From assembly GCA_024693365.1 (NCBI GenBank), contig JAILLF010000007.1, forward strand, positions 62,001 through 126,000: DNA of 64,000 bases, given 5' to 3'. Position 1 is the first letter of the stretch, and the number at the start of each line of letters is the position of its first letter. Position numbers and translations under genes: made by a program. Origin of the DNA: Acetatifactor sp. Lineage in GTDB: Bacteria > Bacillota > Clostridia > Lachnospirales > Lachnospiraceae. The notes under the pieces are model-generated. The model was not told the DNA's origin, searched no databases, and was given only the letters and a program-made list of their open reading frames with translations. Positions 60,281-64,000 of this stretch are shown in pieces.

Positions 60281-60802
60281 ATGGAAAAGGGTAAGATAAT
60301 ATTTTTAAATGGCGTCACCAGTTCTGGAAAAACGACCATCGTAGAGGCGCTACAGGAGCGCCGGGACATGTTTTTCTACGTGGTTGCAAATGATCTGTTT
60401 CAGGAGATGGTGGGCGAGCAATATCTGCAGGAGAACTATTGGAAGTATCTTTCCGAGGTGATCATCATGATGTATCACACGGCAAAGCTCTATTCCGACA
60501 TGGGGAAGAACGTGCTGATCGACGGCATTCTCGTGGAACGCGAGGAAATCAAGCCCCATTATCAAAAGCTCATGGAGATCATGAAGGACAATCCCTTAGA
60601 GATCGTTGAGGTGTATTGCCCGCTGGAGATCTGCAAACAGAGAAATATTGAACGCGGAGACCGCTATGAGAGCCAGTCGGAGGAACAGGCGGAGCTGATG
60701 AGTAAGGAGATCAAGTATCGCATGCGCGTGGACACCAGCAAGTATTCTGCGGAGGAATGCGCAGAGCAGATCATTAAGACAATATTTGTAGAAGCATCGT
60801 GA
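60281..60802 (+). CDS. Chloramphenicol phosphotransferase-like P-loop kinase
   Basis: 173 residues. Walker A IIFLNGVTSSGKTTIVEALQ, then FYVVANDLFQEMV at the place of the catalytic acid, and the lid ICKQRNIERGDR. This is the layout of CPT-family kinases, which can phosphorylate chloramphenicol but also other alcohols. ATG 60281 follows GGAGA; ATG 60266 also in frame. Substrate not shown by sequence. Confidence 0.82.
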   Translation: MEKGKIIFLNGVTSSGKTTIVEALQERRDMFFYVVANDLFQEMVGEQYLQENYWKYLSEVIIMMYHTAKLYSDMGKNVLIDGILVEREEIKPHYQKLMEIMKDNPLEIVEVYCPLEICKQRNIERGDRYESQSEEQAELMSKEIKYRMRVDTSKYSAEECAEQIIKTIFVEAS

Positions 60803-60904
60803 ACATATCAAAACGATTTGCATATGTCGCCGGCATGTCTGAGTTGCGCATGGAAGCAAGGGGCATCAGGAAGAGCATGCAAGTCGGCAGAAGGAGAATG
60901 GAAA

Positions 60905-61480
60905 GTGGCGAATATTTATTTTATCTCCGGTCCGTGCGGATGTGGAAAGACAACCCTCACAAACGCACTGGCCGAGTATATGGTGAAGGTGGAAAAGCGA
61001 AGACAGGTTTACGTGATCCACGGAGACGATTTCCATCAGGGCTTTGTCACTAGGGCTTATGAGGAAGGAGATTTCTGGGCCGACGGACAGGCGACGAATC
61101 AGTTGGAGTGGCTGGAGATCCTGAAGTTCAATTGGGAATGTATCATCGACGTGGCGGGCAAGGCGCTTGCGCGCGGACTGGACGTACTGATCGATTACGT
61201 TGTTGAAGAAGAGTTACCGTTACTTCAAAAGCTAGCAAAGGAGCATGATGCAAAGCTTTATTATCTGGTACTCACGGCGTCAGAGGAGGCAATCACGAAG
61301 CGCATCCAGGAGCGCGGCGACATGGAGATGGTGGAACGGGCACTGTTCTTAAAAAACAAGCTGGATCATCTCCCGGAGAATCAGGGACATCTTTACGACA
61401 ATACGGGAAAATCCGTAGAACAAGAGGTTGTGGAAGTCATGGAATTCATGAAGAAGATCGCCGAGATCACCAACCAATAA
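60905..61480 (+). CDS. P-loop kinase-like NTPase
   Basis: 191 residues. Walker A YFISGPCGCGKTTLTNALAE, then YVIHGDDFHQGFVTRAYEE (acidic substrate region), then KALARGLDVLIDYVVEEELP and ITKRIQERGDMEM (lid). It resembles small-molecule or nucleoside kinases. GTG 60905 follows AAGGAG by 8 bases. With the CPT-like gene upstream it may be one transcript. Substrate unknown. Confidence 0.8.
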   Translation: MANIYFISGPCGCGKTTLTNALAEYMVKVEKRRQVYVIHGDDFHQGFVTRAYEEGDFWADGQATNQLEWLEILKFNWECIIDVAGKALARGLDVLIDYVVEEELPLLQKLAKEHDAKLYYLVLTASEEAITKRIQERGDMEMVERALFLKNKLDHLPENQGHLYDNTGKSVEQEVVEVMEFMKKIAEITNQ

Positions 61481-61589
61481 ATTCACGAAGTAAATCACAA
61501 ACCAGTAAAAAGAGGAATTGTTGCGTCGCGGAAATGCATTTTTGTCATTCATGCATGAAACATACCGTGGCGAGAAGCGGGGAGGTACT

Positions 61590-62450
61590 ATGGGAAGAGA
61601 AGAAAATGTTGCCGTATTTCAAGATACGGAACGAAGATGTAAAACAAATCAAAGATTAAAAGAGGGAATTGCAAGATCGGTTGCGGAGCAGAAGCTGATT
61701 CTGGAAGGGGACGGCGTCACAGAAGCATTTTCGGGAAAAGCTTTGGAAAAGAACCGCTGCCAAAAGGCTGCAAAGATTGTGGTATCAAAGAAAAGATCCT
61801 TTGAAGCGGCAAGTGCATATCAGGGGAATAGGGTCTGCGTTCATAATTTTGCATCGGCCACGAATCCGGGAGGCGGCGTGACAAAGGGCTCCACGGCACA
61901 GGAAGAGTGTTTGTGCAGGTGTTCCACCTTGTATTTTTGCCTCAATACGGAGATTCCGTGGAACGGATTTTATGGACCGCACAGGGCGGCGCAGGATCCC
62001 ATTCATAATGATGACTGCATTTACACGCCTGACGTGATCGTGCTGAAAACGGATGAAGCGATCCCGCAGGCGATGCAGGAGAAGGATTGGTATTCCGTAG
62101 ACGTGATCACTTGCGCGGCGCCGAATTTGCGTGAGCGCCCGAGCAATCAAATGAATTCCGGAGACGGTCAAACCTCCGTAAAGCTTTCGAGTCAGGAGCA
62201 GATGGCTTTGCATGAAAGAAGGCTTCGCAGGATTCTTGACATAGCAGTGGCAGCAGGCGAAGAGGTCGTGATCCTTGGTGCTTTTGGATGCGGTGCGTTT
62301 GAAAATGACCCGCAGGCGGTGGCAACGGCAGCCCGCAATGTTTTGGCAGATTATTTGCATGCTTTTGAGACGATTGAATTTGCAATTTATTGCTCGCCGA
62401 GGGATGAGAGGAATTACGGTATCTTCGAACGCGCGATGAAGGGAATGTAA
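61590..62450 (+). CDS. TIGR02452-family, PARG-like macrodomain hydrolase
   Basis: 286 residues. The signature GGGVTKGSTAQEE (GGG-x7-QEE) in FASATNPGGGVTKGSTAQEE matches the catalytic loop of poly(ADP-ribose) glycohydrolases, and VILGAFGCGAFENDPQAVA closes the macrodomain. It should remove ADP-ribose from proteins or nucleic acid. In the same island an ART-like protein (45084) may be the opposite activity, but that link is inference. ATG 61590 follows GGGGAGG. Confidence 0.88.
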   Translation: MGREENVAVFQDTERRCKTNQRLKEGIARSVAEQKLILEGDGVTEAFSGKALEKNRCQKAAKIVVSKKRSFEAASAYQGNRVCVHNFASATNPGGGVTKGSTAQEECLCRCSTLYFCLNTEIPWNGFYGPHRAAQDPIHNDDCIYTPDVIVLKTDEAIPQAMQEKDWYSVDVITCAAPNLRERPSNQMNSGDGQTSVKLSSQEQMALHERRLRRILDIAVAAGEEVVILGAFGCGAFENDPQAVATAARNVLADYLHAFETIEFAIYCSPRDERNYGIFERAMKGM

Positions 62451-62506
62451 GATTAGGGGAGATAAGATCCCAAAGTATGGATGATGAATTCGTTGGAGAA
62501 ACAAAA

Positions 62507-63424
62507 ATGATTACGACAAAGCAATTTCAAATATTGACGGACGGGGAACTGGTATGGAAATTCATGACGGAGGTCTATAATCATGAGGAGAGTAACGGTC
62601 CGGCGGCGCCGTTTTTTGAGTACTCCGTGACTTCGCCCTGGAATGACAGGGATTACATCCGATTGAACCGTTTGTGGTTGGATGGCGACGTGCCGGTGGG
62701 ATTCGTGTTTTATGAGTCGATTCCCACGGAACTGAATTTTGTGTTAAGGCCTGGCTATGAGGCGCTCGCGGGAGAGATGATCGAATACGCGGAAAGCGCT
62801 TATCCCAAATTTGAGGATCCCACGGAATTGGTCTTTGGCAACAGGCAAACGGCACTAATCCGGGAAGCAAGGAAGCGAGGATATGAGATGGCATATGAGG
62901 AGCCGGACCGCATCTTTGATTTCCGGAAAGGAAAGCTGGACTATCAGCTCCCGGAAGGGTATCATTTTGTAGAGGCGAAGAATATTGATCCCTTGAAGGT
63001 TGCAAAGTGTCTTTGGGACGGGTTTAATAAGGCAGAACTCGGGGAGTTCAAGGACTGGAACGTGCCGCAGAAGAATTTCGGCAGAAGCCCGCATGAGCTT
63101 TATATGAACGTGCTTGGCGCAACGATTTCGCCGTCGCCGCATGCAACCTATGATTATACCACTGTCATTGCGGATGAGGAGGAGAACTATGCCTGCTTCT
63201 CTGGCATGTGGTGGGTGCCTGAAAACCACCTGGCTTACATGGAACCGCTGTGTACGGCGCCTGAGCATCAGCATAAGGGCCTTGCGGCAGCAGCGCTTTC
63301 TCATCATGACAAGGTATTGCGGCCCCTTGGCGCTGAAGTCATGACGGGCGGCGGAAATGAGTTTTATAAAAAGATTGGTTATCAGGGCGTGCATTATTGG
63401 CAGCATTTTGTGAAACGTTCCTAG
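62507..63424 (+). CDS. GNAT family N-acetyltransferase, two-domain
   Basis: 305 residues. The N-terminal half (LTDGELVWKFMTEVYNHEES, PVGFVFYESIPTELNFVLRP) looks like a first, weak GNAT domain. The C-terminal half has YMEPLCTAPEHQHKGLAAAA (acetyl-CoA motif) and GGGNEFYKKIGYQGVHYWQH. The layout fits mycothiol synthase-like double GNATs. ATG 62507 follows TTGGAGA; ATG 62477 also in frame. Substrate unknown. Confidence 0.85.
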   Translation: MITTKQFQILTDGELVWKFMTEVYNHEESNGPAAPFFEYSVTSPWNDRDYIRLNRLWLDGDVPVGFVFYESIPTELNFVLRPGYEALAGEMIEYAESAYPKFEDPTELVFGNRQTALIREARKRGYEMAYEEPDRIFDFRKGKLDYQLPEGYHFVEAKNIDPLKVAKCLWDGFNKAELGEFKDWNVPQKNFGRSPHELYMNVLGATISPSPHATYDYTTVIADEEENYACFSGMWWVPENHLAYMEPLCTAPEHQHKGLAAAALSHHDKVLRPLGAEVMTGGGNEFYKKIGYQGVHYWQHFVKRS

Positions 63425-63453
63425 GGGAAACGTGGCAGTCAAGGAAAAAGAGG

Positions 63454-64000
63454 ATGAAGCACATGGAGCGTAAGCGGGCGGAAGAAGCGTTGTCCTACTA
63501 CAATATAGCCGCGTCAGACTTGACGTTACTTAGACATAACGAGAATTTGACGTATCGAGTTGGAAAGGATTATTTACTGCAAATTCATGAGCCTGTCGAG
63601 GGTTTTTCTGCCGCGTATGCTTATGAAGGCTTTGATCGCGTGGAGATATACAAAGCCGAAATTGCGTTTCAAGAATACTTAAAGGAACAGGGAATGCAAA
63701 TCCGCGAGACGGTTGAAAACCTTAATGGCGAGAGGATCACGAAGCTAAGCGACGGAACGCTGGTTACGGTTTCCAAATGGATTGATGGAGAATCCTTAGA
63801 CAGGATGGAATTGACGGAGGAACTCTATGATCAGATTGGGGACATGCTGGCCCGTTTCCATCAGGCCTCAAAGGGGTTTTGCGCATCGCCGGTGAAAGCT
63901 TATGACAAACGGCACTGCGAGCTAACGAAAAAAAGAATACGGGCATTAGAAGAGAAAGGACTCTATGGCGCATATTCCGCGATCATGCAAAGTGCTTGTG
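63454..64000 (+). CDS. APH-like phosphotransferase, 5' part (runs off window)
   Basis: At least 182 residues, open to the window end. The visible part is the N-terminal lobe: LLRHNENLTYRVGKDYLLQI, FQEYLKEQGMQIRETVENLN, LVTVSKWIDGESLD and IGDMLARFHQASKGF, as in APH/homoserine-kinase-type enzymes. The catalytic HxDxxxxN loop lies beyond the edge. ATG 63454 follows AAGGA; ATG 63463 also possible. It is the second APH-like gene of the island. Confidence 0.8.
   Translation, partial: MKHMERKRAEEALSYYNIAASDLTLLRHNENLTYRVGKDYLLQIHEPVEGFSAAYAYEGFDRVEIYKAEIAFQEYLKEQGMQIRETVENLNGERITKLSDGTLVTVSKWIDGESLDRMELTEELYDQIGDMLARFHQASKGFCASPVKAYDKRHCELTKKRIRALEEKGLYGAYSAIMQSAC

Noticed and set aside
40092..64000. 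Integron or superintegron cassette array
   Set aside because: The gene mix resembles cassettes, but I see no integrase and no regularly repeated attC-like hairpins; one GCCTAAC near 42187 has no partner.

Overview
The window reads as one contiguous piece of a Clostridia chromosome, most likely Lachnospiraceae. Pointers are a BofA/YaaL-type sporulation pair, a Gram-positive Tad pilus locus with DUF5702 and DUF6382-FHA proteins, strong AGGAGG ribosome binding sites, frequent TTG and GTG starts, and gut or rumen type carbohydrate genes (glgB, GH43, galK, a CE2-type esterase). All but two genes lie on the + strand. I see no tRNA, rRNA, CRISPR array, transposase or phage gene.

Layout. 0-3.3 kb: the 3' end of glgB, a serpin lipoprotein, and a DUF2508 (YaaL-like) gene divergent from bofA. 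3.35-12.6 kb: a ten-gene, tightly overlapping Tad/Flp type IVb pilus operon with its own promoter. It has an unusual TadB-TadC fusion, two prepilin peptidases, two TadE-like pseudopilins and a terminal FHA protein. 12.6-23.9 kb: an orphan FakA C-terminal-like domain, a minus-strand CE2-type esterase, a histidine kinase/response regulator pair, an ACT protein, three RNA modification enzymes, a GGDEF protein, an AI-2E family permease and an iron-sulfur aldo/keto reductase. 24-33 kb: an apparent GT2, EAL, GH43, galK operon, then a VanW-type envelope protein. 33-38 kb: an AIR-synthase-like protein, an Lrp regulator, an aminotransferase, trmL, a VanZ protein and a cation efflux transporter.

38.1-64 kb: a long one-strand run that looks like an accessory island of small-molecule-modifying and detoxifying enzymes. 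It opens with an ABC-F ribosome-protection-type gene behind a consensus promoter, a 23-codon leader peptide whose Shine-Dalgarno can pair with its own coding sequence, and a strong intrinsic terminator. This looks like antibiotic-sensing attenuation. After it come eleven proteins with GNAT domains (one Eis-like, one fused to a P-loop kinase), two aminoglycoside-phosphotransferase-like kinases, a chloramphenicol-phosphotransferase-like kinase, two other P-loop kinases, a nucleotidyltransferase, methyltransferases (one fused to an S51 peptidase), an MccF-like S66 peptidase, TldD/TldE, an MBL hydrolase, a Nudix enzyme and a PARG-like hydrolase. Two tandem-repeat blocks and a probable gene remnant sit between them.

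The most novel-looking points are the ABC-F attenuator, the modification-enzyme island with its fusion proteins, and the TadBC fusion with the Cys-rich TadE-like protein in the pilus operon.
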